DNA of 64,000 nt from Mumia sp. Pv4-285 (GCF_041320275.1 NZ_CP162023.1:3720001-3784000), one strand, 5' to 3'. Positions 11,247 to 20,506 are shown, counted from the first letter of the stretch. Made by a program: numbers and translations. The notes: a model not told the origin generated them from the sequence alone.

Positions 11247-11276
11247 AGCCCCTCGACCTCCTGGGTCGGGGGGCTT
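11247..11276 (+). terminator. Hairpin terminator after the thioredoxin gene
   Basis: AGCCCCTCGACC (11247-11258) pairs with GGTCGGGGGGCT (11264-11275), a 12-bp stem with one T-G pair and a 5-base loop. It is followed by TTGCTTGT, a poor T-run. It separates the thioredoxin gene from the PadR-MFS operon. Confidence 0.6.
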
Positions 11277-11304
11277 GCTTGTCGTTGAGCGGACGCCGAC
11301 GTAA

Positions 11305-11320
11305 TATTCCAGGCGGAATA
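11305..11320. promoter_or_regulatory. Dyad operator upstream of the PadR gene
   Basis: Perfect inverted repeat TATTCC-AGGC-GGAATA, 24 bases before the PadR start codon and markedly AT-richer than the surroundings. PadR repressors commonly bind such dyads at their own promoter, so autoregulation of the PadR-MFS operon is inferred. Confidence 0.55.
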
Positions 11321-11343
11321 ATCCGTACGGGTCAGGAGGTCAC

Positions 11344-11913
11344 ATGGCGTCAGCGCTGTCGCCCCTCGCGCTCGCCGCGATCGGGCTGCTCGTGGAGCGC
11401 CCGATGCACCCGTACGAGATGTTCCAGCTGCTCCTCGAGCGTCGCGACGGTCACCTGATGAAGGTTCGCGCCGGCTCCCTCTACCACGCCGTCGAGCGCC
11501 TCCACCGCGACGGACTCGTCGACGTCGTCGGCACCGACCGTGCCGGCAACCGCCCCGAGCGCACGACGTACGCCCTCACCGACGACGGGCGTGCAGCGCT
11601 CCACGCGTCGGTCACCGAGATGCTGCGGACACCGGTCAACGAGTTCCCCCGGTTCCCGATCGCACTCAGCGAGGCGCACAACCTCCCGCTCGACGAGGCC
11701 CTCGACCTGTTCGAACATCGACGTACGGCGCTCGACGCCGAGATCGCCGACCTCCGCACGATCATCGACGCGGCCCGCGGAAGCGCCGTCGACGAGGCCT
11801 ACTGGTTCGTCGCCGACTACCGCCGTGCCGTGCTCGCCGCCGAGCGCGACTGGCTCGACCGGCTGATCGACCGTCTCCGAACGAAGGACCTGACATGGCC
11901 GCACCTGACGTGA
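11344..11913 (+). CDS. PadR-family transcriptional regulator
   Basis: Repressor of 189 residues. The N-terminal winged helix has the PadR signature (LAAIGLLVERPMHPYEMFQL, then VRAGSLYHAVERLHRDGLV and RTTYALTDDGRAAL). A C-terminal helical Vir_C-like domain makes the dimer (DEALDLFEHRRTALDAEIAD). Strong AGGAGGT precedes ATG 11344. The gene overlaps the MFS transporter start by 19 bases, so the two are co-translated. A PadR-efflux pair suggests drug-inducible expression of the pump. Confidence 0.92.
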   Translation: MASALSPLALAAIGLLVERPMHPYEMFQLLLERRDGHLMKVRAGSLYHAVERLHRDGLVDVVGTDRAGNRPERTTYALTDDGRAALHASVTEMLRTPVNEFPRFPIALSEAHNLPLDEALDLFEHRRTALDAEIADLRTIIDAARGSAVDEAYWFVADYRRAVLAAERDWLDRLIDRLRTKDLTWPHLT

Positions 11914-13403
11914 CCACCTCGACGGCACGCAGCCCGTGGCCCGCGCTCTGGGCGCTGGTCATCGGATTCTTCATGATCCTGGTCGACACGACGATCGTCT
12001 CCGTCGCGATGCCCTCGATCATGGAGACCTTCGACGCCGGCGTCTCGGCCGTCGTCTGGGTCACCTCCGCCTACCTCCTGGCGTACGCCGTGCCGCTGCT
12101 GATCACGGGGCGCCTCGGCGACCGGATCGGGCCGAAGCGCGTGTACGTCGCGGGGCTGGTCCTCTTCACGACCGCTTCGCTGTGGTGCGGCCTCACCGGC
12201 ACGATCGAGCAGCTGATCGTGGCCCGTGTCTTCCAGGGCTTCGGCGCCTCACTCATGACGCCGCAGACGATGGCCGTCATCACCCGCACGTTCCCCGCGG
12301 ACAAGCGCGGGCGCGCGATGAGCCTGTGGGGCGCCACCGCCGGGGTCGCCATGATGGTCGGCCCGATCCTCGGCGGCGTGCTGGTCGACTCGCTCGGATG
12401 GGAGTGGATCTTCTTCATCAACATCCCGGTCGGCATCGTCGGCCTGGTGATGGCGATCCGCCTCGTCCCGAACCTCCCCACGCTCTCGCACCGCTTCGAC
12501 CTCGTCGGCGTCGCACTGAGCGCGATCGGGCTCTTCCTGCTCGTCTTCGGCATCCAGGAGGGCGAGACGTACGACTGGGGGACGATCACGGGCTTCGTCA
12601 CCGTGTGGGGCATCATCATCGCCGGCCTGCTCGTCCTCGCGGCCTTCGTCGTCTGGCAGGCCGTCAACCGTGCGGAGCCGCTGGTGCCGTTGAGCCTGTT
12701 CAAGGACCGCAACTTCTCGCTGTCGAGCGTGGCCATCAGCACCATCGGGTTCGCCGTCACGGCGATGTCGCTGCCGCTCATGCTGTGGGCACAGGCCGTA
12801 CGCGACTGGTCGCCGACCCAGTCCGGCATGCTCCTCCTGCCGATGGCGGTCATCGCCGCAGGTCTGTCTCCCTGGGTCGGCGGGCTCACCGACCGGATCC
12901 ACCCGCGGATCATCGCCGGGGCGGGGATCTTGTCGTTCGTGGTGGCTCTGATCTGGCTGTCCTTCGCGCTCACCCCTGACGCGCCGGTGTGGACCGTGCT
13001 GCTCCCGATCGCCCTGCTCGGCGTCGCGAACGGCTCGATGTGGTCACCCGTGGCGTCCACGGCGACCCGAAACCTGCCGATGAGCAGTGCCGGCGCCGGT
13101 GCGGGCGTCTACAACACGATGCGCCAGGTCGGCGGTGTTCTCGGGAGCGCGGCGATCGCGGCGCTGATGCAGGCACGGATCCTCGCGGAGCTGCCGACGG
13201 GATCGGCAGGCGTGTCCGCCGGGGCGATCGGCGCCCTTCCCGAGGCCGCGCGGGACGGATTCAGCACGGCGATGGCGCAGTCGCTGCTGCTGCCGGCTGC
13301 GGTCCTGGTCGTCGGGCTGGTCGCGGTGCTCCTCTACCAGCGCCCGTCGCACATCGCCGCCCCGCGGAGCGCCGAGCGGTCGGCGTCGACGACCGCCGCC
13401 TGA
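11895..13403 (+). CDS. MFS drug:H+ antiporter, DHA2 (EmrB/QacA) family
   Basis: Efflux transporter of 502 residues with about 14 membrane segments. DHA2 marks are visible: LVDTTIVSVAMPSIM in the first span, the motif-A loop ITGRLGDRIGPKR after span 2, and motif C in span 5 (TAGVAMMVGPILGGVLVDS). The start ATG 11895 lies inside the padR 3' end. The substrate is unknown; the pairing with PadR points to a toxic aromatic or drug-like compound. Confidence 0.9.
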   Translation: MAAPDVTTSTARSPWPALWALVIGFFMILVDTTIVSVAMPSIMETFDAGVSAVVWVTSAYLLAYAVPLLITGRLGDRIGPKRVYVAGLVLFTTASLWCGLTGTIEQLIVARVFQGFGASLMTPQTMAVITRTFPADKRGRAMSLWGATAGVAMMVGPILGGVLVDSLGWEWIFFINIPVGIVGLVMAIRLVPNLPTLSHRFDLVGVALSAIGLFLLVFGIQEGETYDWGTITGFVTVWGIIIAGLLVLAAFVVWQAVNRAEPLVPLSLFKDRNFSLSSVAISTIGFAVTAMSLPLMLWAQAVRDWSPTQSGMLLLPMAVIAAGLSPWVGGLTDRIHPRIIAGAGILSFVVALIWLSFALTPDAPVWTVLLPIALLGVANGSMWSPVASTATRNLPMSSAGAGAGVYNTMRQVGGVLGSAAIAALMQARILAELPTGSAGVSAGAIGALPEAARDGFSTAMAQSLLLPAAVLVVGLVAVLLYQRPSHIAAPRSAERSASTTAA

Positions 13404-13424
13404 CCTCGCCGTACGCTTTCTCCC

Positions 13425-14285
13425 ATGCCTGCCGCCTCGACGTACGTCCTGACCCTCACGTGCCCGGACCGCCCCGGCCTGGTGCACGCGATCTCGTCCT
13501 GGATCGTCGACCGCGGCGGCAACATCCTCGACGCGCAGCAGTTCACGGACGCGGTCGTCGGCCAGTTCTTCCTGCGTGTGCACTTCGAGAGCGTCGGAGA
13601 CGCGTACGAGGTGGAGAGTCTGCGCACAGGGTTCACGGGCGTCGCCGAGCGCTTCGTGATGGCGTGGAACCTCGCGGTCGCCGAGGCGCCGTGCCGCACG
13701 CTGGTGATGGTGTCGAAGGAAGGCCACTGCCTCAACGACCTGCTGTTCCGGCAGAGCATCGGTGCGCTCAACATCGAGATCGGCGCCGTGGTCTCGAACC
13801 ACACCGCGCTCGAGCGCCTGGCGCGGTCGTACGACGTGCCGTTCCACCACGTGCCGGTCACCGCCGACACGAAGGCCGAGGCCGAGGGACGCATGTTCGA
13901 GCTCGTCGACGAGCTCGAGATCGATCTGGTCGTGCTGGCGCGCTACATGCAGATCCTGTCCGACGACGCGTGCCGTCGGCTCGAGGGGCGTGCGATCAAC
14001 ATCCACCACAGCTTCCTGCCGAGCTTCAAGGGCGCCAGGCCGTACCACCAGGCGTACGCCCGCGGCGTGAAGCTGATCGGCGCGACGGCCCACTACGTGA
14101 CGGCCGATCTCGACGAAGGGCCCATCGTGGACCAGGATGTCACCCGCGTCGGCCACCACCAGGACCCCACCGCACTCGTCCAGGCGGGTCGCGACGTCGA
14201 GACGCGAGTGCTCTCCCGGGCGGTCGGTCTTCACGCCGAGCAGCGCGTCCTCCTCAACGGCACTCGGACGGTCGTCTTCGCCTAA
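13425..14285 (+). CDS. purU: Formyltetrahydrofolate deformylase
   Basis: Hydrolyses 10-formyl-THF to formate and THF, balancing one-carbon units. An N-terminal ACT domain (TLTCPDRPGLVHAISSWIV, residues about 8-26) precedes the formyltransferase-fold hydrolase domain. The conserved segments RYMQILSDDACR, NIHHSFLPSFKGARPYHQAY and TAHYVTADLDEGPIVDQD carry the catalytic Asn-His-Asp set. The length (286) is typical. It starts 21 bases after the MFS gene and shares its direction, though a functional link is not obvious. folD lies about 9 kb away. Confidence 0.95.
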   Translation: MPAASTYVLTLTCPDRPGLVHAISSWIVDRGGNILDAQQFTDAVVGQFFLRVHFESVGDAYEVESLRTGFTGVAERFVMAWNLAVAEAPCRTLVMVSKEGHCLNDLLFRQSIGALNIEIGAVVSNHTALERLARSYDVPFHHVPVTADTKAEAEGRMFELVDELEIDLVVLARYMQILSDDACRRLEGRAINIHHSFLPSFKGARPYHQAYARGVKLIGATAHYVTADLDEGPIVDQDVTRVGHHQDPTALVQAGRDVETRVLSRAVGLHAEQRVLLNGTRTVVFA

Positions 14286-14334
14286 CTCGTACCCTGGTGT
14301 ACAAAATCCGTAGCGCACGGCACCCCAGCGTGCC

Positions 14335-14340
14335 TACATT
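14335..14340 (+). promoter_or_regulatory. Possible leaderless -10 element (TACATT)
   Basis: TACATT ends 6 bases before the ATG of the secreted protein, and no ribosome-binding site is visible in between. This spacing would put transcription start at or near the A of the ATG, giving a leaderless mRNA, which is common in Actinobacteria. No clear -35 is seen. Confidence 0.3.
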
Positions 14341-14346
14341 GCCACG

Positions 14347-15201
14347 ATGAGCTTCCGTCGACTTGCCTCCATCCTGACGTCGGCGCTGCTGACCGTTGCC
14401 ACCTTCGGCACCGTCACCGCTCCGACGGCGTCCGCCGCTCCCACCGCCGTAGCACCGGCCATCACACGACCCGCCGCTGCCGAGAAGACCGAGCGCGTAC
14501 GGCCGAGGCTCCGTGTCACGGTCCGGGACCGTGAGCGCCACCTCGCACCCGGCCACTGGGCGAGGATCAAGGTGAGGGTCCGCAACGTGAGCCGTACGAA
14601 GGCCCGCGTGGTCCGCGTAAGGGTCGCCAAGCACTCCGGACTCACCCTCCGAAAGCGCGTGCTGCGACTGGGCGGTCTGGCGCCCGGCGCTCGGCTCACG
14701 GCCGTCGTGCGGGTGCGCCTCGATGTGACCCGCGCACGGAACCTCAAGGTCAGCGCCACGGCGAGAGGAGCTCGCACGCGCACCACGACGGTGCGGCTCG
14801 TGCCGCGCGCCACCACATGGAGGGGTGCACTTCAGCCGGGCGGCGAGCCCGTGCGCTTCACGATGAGCGCCGACGGGCGCAGCCTTCGCAACGTCACGGT
14901 GCCCCGCGCCCCTGGCACGTGCGCGGACCACTGGGACGGCGGCGAGCCCCGCCACGCAACACTCCGCGACATCGTGATTCCGGTCCTCGCGGTCCGCTCG
15001 GACGGCACTGTGGATGCCGACATCGACCTGGCGGACGAGCGGCTGGACTGGGACCGCAGGGCGACCCTGCGCGTGACGCTCCGCGGGGGCGCCGCCACCG
15101 GTGGATCCTTCTCGTACAGCGAGGTGTACGCCGACCCCATCCACTGGGGAGAGTGCAAGACGTCGCCGTACAGAATCCCCTGGACCGCCACTCGCCAGTA
15201 G
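14347..15201 (+). CDS. Secreted, Arg-rich hypothetical protein with CARDB/DUF11-like repeat
   Basis: Not assigned to a specific function. There is a Sec signal peptide (about residues 1-36, cleavage after TASA). An extremely basic region follows (about 55-155, rich in RVR/VRV alternation) that looks like a small beta-sandwich of the CARDB/DUF11 sort (RIKVRVRNVSRTKARVVRVRVA). A C-terminal domain has two Cys (APGTCADHW and WGECKTSP, about 195 and 272). Extracellular. The high positive charge could favour binding to wall polymers, which is inference. Confidence 0.7.
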   Translation: MSFRRLASILTSALLTVATFGTVTAPTASAAPTAVAPAITRPAAAEKTERVRPRLRVTVRDRERHLAPGHWARIKVRVRNVSRTKARVVRVRVAKHSGLTLRKRVLRLGGLAPGARLTAVVRVRLDVTRARNLKVSATARGARTRTTTVRLVPRATTWRGALQPGGEPVRFTMSADGRSLRNVTVPRAPGTCADHWDGGEPRHATLRDIVIPVLAVRSDGTVDADIDLADERLDWDRRATLRVTLRGGAATGGSFSYSEVYADPIHWGECKTSPYRIPWTATRQ

Positions 15202-15280
15202 CGCGCCCCCGCGGACGCGCTGACACGACGCGGCGCGACGCCCACATCGTGAGAATTCCGAAAACGGCGTTCCCATGTCG

Positions 15281-15302
15281 CTATAGTCGAGTAATCTACT
15301 CG
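15281..15302 (+). promoter_or_regulatory. Sulfate operon promoter with dyad operator
   Basis: TATAGT (15282-15287) looks like a -10 element and is followed at once by the perfect inverted repeat CGAGTA-ATC-TACTCG (15288-15302). A regulator bound there would sit on the transcription start. The region 15250-15330 is unusually AT-rich for this genome. It lies 70 bases before the sulfate-binding protein gene, so sulfur-responsive repression (for example by an Rrf2/CymR- or TetR-type protein) is plausible; the regulator itself is not in the window. Confidence 0.5.
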
Positions 15303-15330
15303 GGATTAGTAACTCACTAGTTTCAGCGCA

Positions 15331-15349
15331 CTAGCTGCAAGGCAGCTAG
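15331..15349 (+). other. Hairpin in the 5' leader of the sulfate operon
   Basis: CTAGCTGC-AAG-GCAGCTAG, a perfect 8-bp stem with a 3-base loop, lies in the presumed untranslated leader 22 bases before the ATG. It could stabilise the mRNA, act as an operator in DNA form, or be part of a small leader structure. It does not resemble a riboswitch I know. Confidence 0.45.
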
Positions 15350-15371
15350 GTCGCACAGCGAAAGGGAAGAC

Positions 15372-16397
15372 ATGTCCACTCGAACGAAGGCCACCCGCCT
15401 CACGGCTGCAACCGTCGCGCTCGCCGCCGCGCTGGGGCTGTCGGCGTGCGGCGGGGCCGACGCCGACAGCTCGAGCACGACGCTGTCGCTGGTGGGCTTC
15501 GCGGTCCCGAAGGCCGGCAACAACGCCGCCCAGAAGGAGTTCGCGAAGACCGACGACGGCAAGGGCGTCGTCTGGAAGGAGTCGTACGGCGCGTCCGGCG
15601 ACCAGAGCCGCGCCGTCGCCGGCGGGCTGAAGGCCGACTACGTCCACTTCTCGCTCACCCCCGACGTGACGCGCCTCGTCGAGGCGAAGCTGGTCGACGA
15701 CACCTGGGACGACGGCGAGCACAAGGGCATCGTCACCGACTCGGTCGTCGTTCTCGTGGTCCGCGAGGGCAACCCGAAGAACATCCAGACCTGGGACGAC
15801 CTCGTGAAGCCCGGCGTCTCGATCGTCACGCCCAACCCGGGCTCGTCGGGCTCGGCGCGCTGGAACATCCTCGCCGGATGGCAGCAGGCCGCCGACGAGG
15901 GTGGCGACGCCGCCGGAACGGACTACCTGACGAAGTTCTTCAAGAACGTCGCCGCGCTCCCGGGGTCGGGACGTGACGCCACCGCCGCCTTCCAGGCCGG
16001 CACCGGAGACGTCCTCATCTCGTACGAGAACGAGGCGATCCTGGCTCGCCAGCAGGGCGAGAAGTTCGACTACGTCGTCCCCGACGAGACGCTGCTGATC
16101 GAGAACCCGGCCGCCGTCCTCAAGGACGCCGACCCCAAGGCCGAGGCCTTCCTCGAGTACGTCGTGAGCGACGAGGGCCAGGAGCAGTACGTCTCCAAGG
16201 GCTTCCGCCCGATCAGCGACTCCGTCGAGGTCGGCGAGGTCGAGGGTGCGAACGACCCGTCCGACCCGTTCCCGACCCCGACCAAGCTCTTCACCATCGA
16301 CGGCGACCTCGGCGGGTGGGACGCGATCAACACGAAGTTCTTCGACGAGAACAACGGCATCATCACGAAGATCCAGCAGGAGACGGGCAAGTCGTGA
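15372..16397 (+). CDS. sbp: Sulfate/thiosulfate-binding lipoprotein of ABC importer
   Basis: Substrate-binding component that delivers sulfate or thiosulfate to CysTWA. The lipoprotein signal peptide ends in the lipobox LSACGG (about residue 26), so it is anchored outside the membrane. The mature part has the Sbp/CysP family segments VPKAGNNAAQKEF, YGASGDQSRAVAGGLKADYVHF, PNPGSSGSARWNILA and LISYENEAI. The length of 341 is typical. First gene of a tightly coupled four-gene operon; its stop overlaps the GTG of cysT. Confidence 0.94.
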   Translation: MSTRTKATRLTAATVALAAALGLSACGGADADSSSTTLSLVGFAVPKAGNNAAQKEFAKTDDGKGVVWKESYGASGDQSRAVAGGLKADYVHFSLTPDVTRLVEAKLVDDTWDDGEHKGIVTDSVVVLVVREGNPKNIQTWDDLVKPGVSIVTPNPGSSGSARWNILAGWQQAADEGGDAAGTDYLTKFFKNVAALPGSGRDATAAFQAGTGDVLISYENEAILARQQGEKFDYVVPDETLLIENPAAVLKDADPKAEAFLEYVVSDEGQEQYVSKGFRPISDSVEVGEVEGANDPSDPFPTPTKLFTIDGDLGGWDAINTKFFDENNGIITKIQQETGKS

Positions 16398-17239
16398 CGT
16401 CTCCGACCATCTCGCAGGTGCGGCGCCGGGGACCCCGGCGCCGCGCCCGCGCGGCAACCGCCCTCACCCCCGCCGCCGGGGTGGGGTTGGGCATCGCGCT
16501 GATCTGGTTCAGCATCCTCGTGCTGCTGCCCCTGTCTGCGGTGGTCCTCACGACGACCGAGGGTGGCTGGGCGACGTTCTGGGAGACGATCCGCCAGCCT
16601 CAGACCTGGGCCGCGATCAAGCTCACGGTCGGCGAGGCCTTCCTCGTCACCCTCACCAACGTCGTCTTCGGCACCCTGATCGCCTGGGTCCTGGTCCGTG
16701 ACAGCTTCTGGGGCAAGCGTGCCCTCGAGGTGATCATCGACATCCCGTTCGCGCTGCCGACGATCGTCGCCGGCCTGGTGCTGCTCAGCCTCTACGGCCC
16801 GAACAGCCCGATCGGCGTCGACGTCGCCAACACCCGCACCGCGGTCTACCTCGCCCTGCTGTTCGTGACGACACCGTTCGTGGTCCGGACGGTGCAGCCC
16901 GTCCTCCTCGAGCTCGACCCCGAGACGGAGCAGGCCGCGCAGTCGCTCGGAGCGACCCGGTTCACGACCTTCCGCCGCGTCCTGATCCCGGCGCTCGCGC
17001 CGGCGATCACCGCCGGGGCGGCGCTCTCGTTCGCACGGGCGATCAGCGAGTACGGCTCCCTGGTGCTGCTGTCGGGCAACCTGCCGATGCGCACCGAGGT
17101 CACGTCGGTCCGGATCCTGACCTACATCGAGAACGGCAACATGGCGGCCGCCGCCTCCGTCGCGTCGCTGCTTCTCCTCGTGGCTCTGTTCGCGATCGTC
17201 GTGCTCGACCTCATCGCGAGAAGGGTGGCCCGCCGATGA
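16394..17239 (+). CDS. cysT: Sulfate ABC transporter permease CysT
   Basis: One of two permeases of the sulfate importer, about 281 residues with six membrane spans. The cytoplasmic EAA loop that docks to CysA is clear ([20 protein letters not shown], about residue 177). I place the start at GTG 16394, which overlaps the sbp stop (GTGA); frames farther upstream lie inside sbp. A short basic N terminus ([11 protein letters not shown]) precedes the first span. Its stop overlaps the ATG of cysW. Confidence 0.93.
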   Translation: MTSPTISQVRRRGPRRRARAATALTPAAGVGLGIALIWFSILVLLPLSAVVLTTTEGGWATFWETIRQPQTWAAIKLTVGEAFLVTLTNVVFGTLIAWVLVRDSFWGKRALEVIIDIPFALPTIVAGLVLLSLYGPNSPIGVDVANTRTAVYLALLFVTTPFVVRTVQPVLLELDPETEQAAQSLGATRFTTFRRVLIPALAPAITAGAALSFARAISEYGSLVLLSGNLPMRTEVTSVRILTYIENGNMAAAASVASLLLLVALFAIVVLDLIARRVARR

Positions 17240-18120
17240 ACAACAACAGCAGCCGCCTGACCCGCTACACGCTCCGCGCCATCGTGCTAGTCTACCTCGG
17301 GCTCCTGATCGTGTGGCCGGTCTCGCTCGTCGCCAAGAACGCGTTCGCCGACGGCTTCGGGGCCTTCGTCGACGCCCTGACCGAGCCGACGACGGTCGAC
17401 GCCTTCAAGCTCACCCTCGTCGTGGCGGTCTGGGCCGTGGTCATCAACACGCTCTTCGGCATCCTCATCTCGGTGCTGCTGGTGCGCTACACGTTCCCGG
17501 GGCGCCGACTCCTCTCGGCGTTCATCGACCTCCCGTTGTCGGTGTCGCCGGTGGTGGTCGGCCTCGCGCTGCTCCTCGCGTACGGCGGCACGAACGGCTG
17601 GTTCGGTCCCGCGCTCGAGGACTCGGGCATCCAGGTGATCTACGCGACCCCGGGCATCATCATGGCGACGGCGTTCGTGTCGCTGCCGCTCGTGATCCGC
17701 GAGATCGTGCCGGTCCTCACCGAGATCGGGACGGACCAGGAGCAGGCCGCGCGCAGCCTCGGTGCCGACGCGTGGCAGACCTTCCGACGCATCACGATCC
17801 CCGCCATCCGCTGGGCGCTCGTCTACGGCGTCGTCCTGAGCCTCGCCCGCTCGCTCGGCGAGTTCGGCGCGGTCAAGATCGTGTCCGGCAACGTCGTCGG
17901 GCAGACACAGACGGCCACGCTCGTCGTCGAGGAGAAGTACCAGAACTTCGACCAGACCGCCGCGTACGCCTCGTCGTTCGTCCTCGCGGCAGCGGCCGTG
18001 CTCGCGCTGATCGTCGTGACGCTCCTGCGTCCCGGCCACGGCGAGTCGGCAAGAACCCCGGGAGCCACCACCGCGCCCGTACCCACCGTTCCCGCACCCA
18101 CCCAGAAGGACCCAGCATGA
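17236..18120 (+). CDS. cysW: Sulfate ABC transporter permease CysW
   Basis: Second permease, 294 residues and six spans, with an EAA loop ([20 protein letters not shown], about residue 171) and the CysW-typical [22 protein letters not shown] 17236 overlaps the cysT stop (ATGA) and its own stop overlaps the cysA ATG. The C-terminal 30 residues are a Pro/Thr/Ala-rich, probably disordered tail ([11 protein letters not shown]), longer than usual for the family. Confidence 0.93.
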   Translation: MNNNSSRLTRYTLRAIVLVYLGLLIVWPVSLVAKNAFADGFGAFVDALTEPTTVDAFKLTLVVAVWAVVINTLFGILISVLLVRYTFPGRRLLSAFIDLPLSVSPVVVGLALLLAYGGTNGWFGPALEDSGIQVIYATPGIIMATAFVSLPLVIREIVPVLTEIGTDQEQAARSLGADAWQTFRRITIPAIRWALVYGVVLSLARSLGEFGAVKIVSGNVVGQTQTATLVVEEKYQNFDQTAAYASSFVLAAAAVLALIVVTLLRPGHGESARTPGATTAPVPTVPAPTQKDPA

Positions 18121-19091
18121 GCATCGAGATCGCAGGGGTCGGCCGTCGCTTCGGCGACTTCGTGGCCCTCGAGGACATCAACCTGTCGGTCCCCACGGGC
18201 CAGCTCACCGCCCTGCTCGGACCCAGCGGCGGCGGCAAGTCCACGCTGCTGCGCATCATCGCCGGACTCGAGAACGCCGACTCCGGCACCGTGCAGATCG
18301 GGGGCACCGACGCCACCCGCCTCCCCGCGCGCAAGCGCAACGTGGGCTTCGTGTTCCAGCACTACGCCGCGTTCAAGCACATGACCGTCGCCCGCAACGT
18401 GGCGTTCGGTCTGGAGATCCGCAAGCTCCCCAAGAAGCAGGTCGCCGACCGCGTCCGGGAGATGCTGAGCCTGGTCCACCTCGAGCAGTTCGCCGACCGC
18501 TACCCCGCGCAGCTGTCGGGTGGTCAGCGGCAGCGCATGGCCCTGGCACGCGCGCTCGCGATCGAGCCCAGCGTGCTGCTGCTCGACGAGCCGTTCGGAG
18601 CCCTCGACGCGAAGGTCCGCAAGGAGCTGCGCGACTGGCTGCGACGTCTGCACGACGAGGTGCACGTCACCACCGTGTTCGTGACCCACGACCAGGAGGA
18701 GGCCCTGGAGGTCGCCGACCAGATCGTCGTGATCAACCAGGGGCGCATCGAGCAGATCGGCACGCCCGACGAGCTGTACGACCAGCCGGCCTCGGACTTT
18801 GTGCTGTCGTTCCTCGGTCCGGTCACCACCCTCGGTGGGCGACTGGTGCGGCCGCACGACATCGAGGTCACCGCCGCCCCCGTCCCGGACGCCGTACCGG
18901 GCACGGTCTCGCGGTGGACCCGGATCGGGTACGAGGTGCGCCTCGAGGTGACGCCGACCGAGGGCGGGGAGCCGATCCTCGTCCAGCTCACGCGGACGGA
19001 GGCTCTCCAGCGCGGGCTTGCCACGGGCTCGGCCGTGTGGCTGCGCGAGACTGCGCCGGTCAACGGAGCACACGCACCCGTCCTGGCCTGA
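18117..19091 (+). CDS. cysA: Sulfate ABC transporter ATPase CysA
   Basis: ATPase that energises CysTW, 324 residues. All nucleotide-binding motifs are intact: Walker [10 protein letters not shown] (about residue 35), Q-loop FVFQHYAAF, signature LSGGQRQR, Walker [12 protein letters not shown] and H-loop VTHDQ. A C-terminal TOBE-like regulatory segment follows from about residue 240 ([10 protein letters not shown]). It closes the operon sbp-cysT-cysW-cysA and is followed by a strong hairpin. Confidence 0.95.
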   Translation: MSIEIAGVGRRFGDFVALEDINLSVPTGQLTALLGPSGGGKSTLLRIIAGLENADSGTVQIGGTDATRLPARKRNVGFVFQHYAAFKHMTVARNVAFGLEIRKLPKKQVADRVREMLSLVHLEQFADRYPAQLSGGQRQRMALARALAIEPSVLLLDEPFGALDAKVRKELRDWLRRLHDEVHVTTVFVTHDQEEALEVADQIVVINQGRIEQIGTPDELYDQPASDFVLSFLGPVTTLGGRLVRPHDIEVTAAPVPDAVPGTVSRWTRIGYEVRLEVTPTEGGEPILVQLTRTEALQRGLATGSAVWLRETAPVNGAHAPVLA

Positions 19092-19098
19092 CCCTCTC

Positions 19099-19157
19099 CG
19101 TGGGGCCCCACGAAGAGTCGAGGCCCCACCGCAACTGTGCGGTGGGGCCTCGACTCT
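19099..19157. terminator. Large bidirectional hairpin after cysA with adjoining palindrome
   Basis: A perfect 20-bp stem runs from 19114-19133 (AGAGTCGAGGCCCCACCGCA) to 19138-19157 with loop ACTG. Just upstream is the perfect 14-base palindrome CGTGGGGCCCCACG (19099-19112), and the word GTGGGGCC recurs in both. There is no T-tract. It separates cysA from the convergent MFS gene and probably terminates from both sides. Confidence 0.7.
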
Positions 19158-19227
19158 GCAGTGGGCCCAACGGAGAAGCGCAGAGAGGCGAACCGGCAGC
19201 GTGCGGCGCGGACGGCGTGCCCGGCGC

Positions 19228-20475
19228 TCAGTGCGCGAGCGACAGTGCCAGTCGTTCCCCGCGGTAGAGCCACGCCGACGCGACGAGGATCCCGAGCCCG
19301 GCGAACGACAGGCCCACGCCGACCCACGCCGTCGCGATGTAGCCGAGCCCGGCGGCGATCACCAGGCCGCCCAGCCACGCCCCGAGCGCGTTGGCAGCGT
19401 TGAGCGCCGAGTGGTTGAGGGCAGCACCGAGCATCTTGGCGCTGCCCGCCACGTGCATCAGGCGCATCTGCAGCAGCAGTCCGAGCGCGGACGCCGCCGT
19501 CGACAGCAGAAGCACGCCGATCAGGAGCAGAGCACCGTGCTGCGCCGTGACCGCGAACAGCGCGAGCAGCGCCGCCATCGCGACCAGCACGGTGCAGAGC
19601 CACGCGAAGAGAGCGTGGTCGGCGAGCCGTCCGCCGAGCCCGGTCCCGAGGATGGACCCGATCCCGTAGACCAGTAGCACCCACGGGACGAACGAGGCAC
19701 TGAGGTGGCTCACGTCGGTCGTGATGGGTGCGATGTAGCTGTAGACGGCGAACAGACCGCCGAACCCGATCGCCCCGACGCCCGCGGTGAGGAGGACCTG
19801 CGGCTGACGCAGCGCGCGCAGCTCGCGTCGTACGGTCGCCGACGTGTCGCGCTGCTGCTGCGGGACGAACGCCCCGATGAACCCCATGGTGACGACCGCG
19901 AGGCCGACGACGACCCAGTACGCCGAGCGCCAGCCGAGCTGCTGACCGAGGAACGTGCTGACGGGCACGCCGATCAGGTTCGCGGCTGCGAGCCCGAGCA
20001 TGACGGCCGCGACCGCTCGACCACGTCGCTGCGGGGAGACCATCGAGGCGGCGATCAGTGACGCGACGCCGAAGTACGCCCCGTGCGGCAGGCCGGCGAG
20101 GAATCGGGCTCCGAGCAGCGTCTCGTACGTCGGGGCGATGGCGGTCAGCATGTTCCCGAGGGCGAGTGCGGCCACCAGGGCGATGGCGAGCGCATGCTTC
20201 GGAAGCCTGGCGGTCATCGAGACGATGAGCGGTGCACCGACGACGACGCCGACCGCGTACGCGGAGATGACGTGACCGGCGCTCGGGATCGACACACCGA
20301 TCCCGGAGGCGATCTCGGGCAGGAGCCCCATCGTCACGTACTCGGTGGTCCCGATGGCGAATCCGCCAAGAGCCAGCGCGATCAGCGCCAGGGTCAGGTT
20401 GTGCGGACGGCCGTCAGCCCGCTCGCGCAGGATGCGCGGCGGTCGTGGACGGCGAGGCGAGAGCGTGGTGGTCAT
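19228..20475 (-). CDS. MFS transporter, DHA1 (AraJ-like) family
   Basis: Major facilitator of 415 residues with 12 spans. The N-terminal [20 protein letters not shown] is the mark of the AraJ/Bcr-type sugar- or drug-efflux group, followed by the loop [10 protein letters not shown] and motif C-like [20 protein letters not shown]. The exported compound is unknown. Start ATG 20475. A dyad at 20491-20506 lies just upstream and may be an operator for a regulator encoded elsewhere. Convergent with cysA, divergent from the aquaporin gene. Confidence 0.88.
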   Translation of the reverse strand: MTTTLSPRRPRPPRILRERADGRPHNLTLALIALALGGFAIGTTEYVTMGLLPEIASGIGVSIPSAGHVISAYAVGVVVGAPLIVSMTARLPKHALAIALVAALALGNMLTAIAPTYETLLGARFLAGLPHGAYFGVASLIAASMVSPQRRGRAVAAVMLGLAAANLIGVPVSTFLGQQLGWRSAYWVVVGLAVVTMGFIGAFVPQQQRDTSATVRRELRALRQPQVLLTAGVGAIGFGGLFAVYSYIAPITTDVSHLSASFVPWVLLVYGIGSILGTGLGGRLADHALFAWLCTVLVAMAALLALFAVTAQHGALLLIGVLLLSTAASALGLLLQMRLMHVAGSAKMLGAALNHSALNAANALGAWLGGLVIAAGLGYIATAWVGVGLSFAGLGILVASAWLYRGERLALSLAH

Positions 20476-20490
20476 CCCGTCAAGGATATG

Positions 20491-20506
20491 TTGTTGGAAA
20501 CGACAA
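20491..20506. promoter_or_regulatory. Putative dyad operator before the MFS gene
   Basis: TTGTTG-GAAA-CGACAA is an inverted repeat with one mismatch, 15 bases upstream of the MFS start codon in an AT-rich island. Its form suits a MarR- or TetR-type repressor. No such regulator gene is adjacent. Confidence 0.35.
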
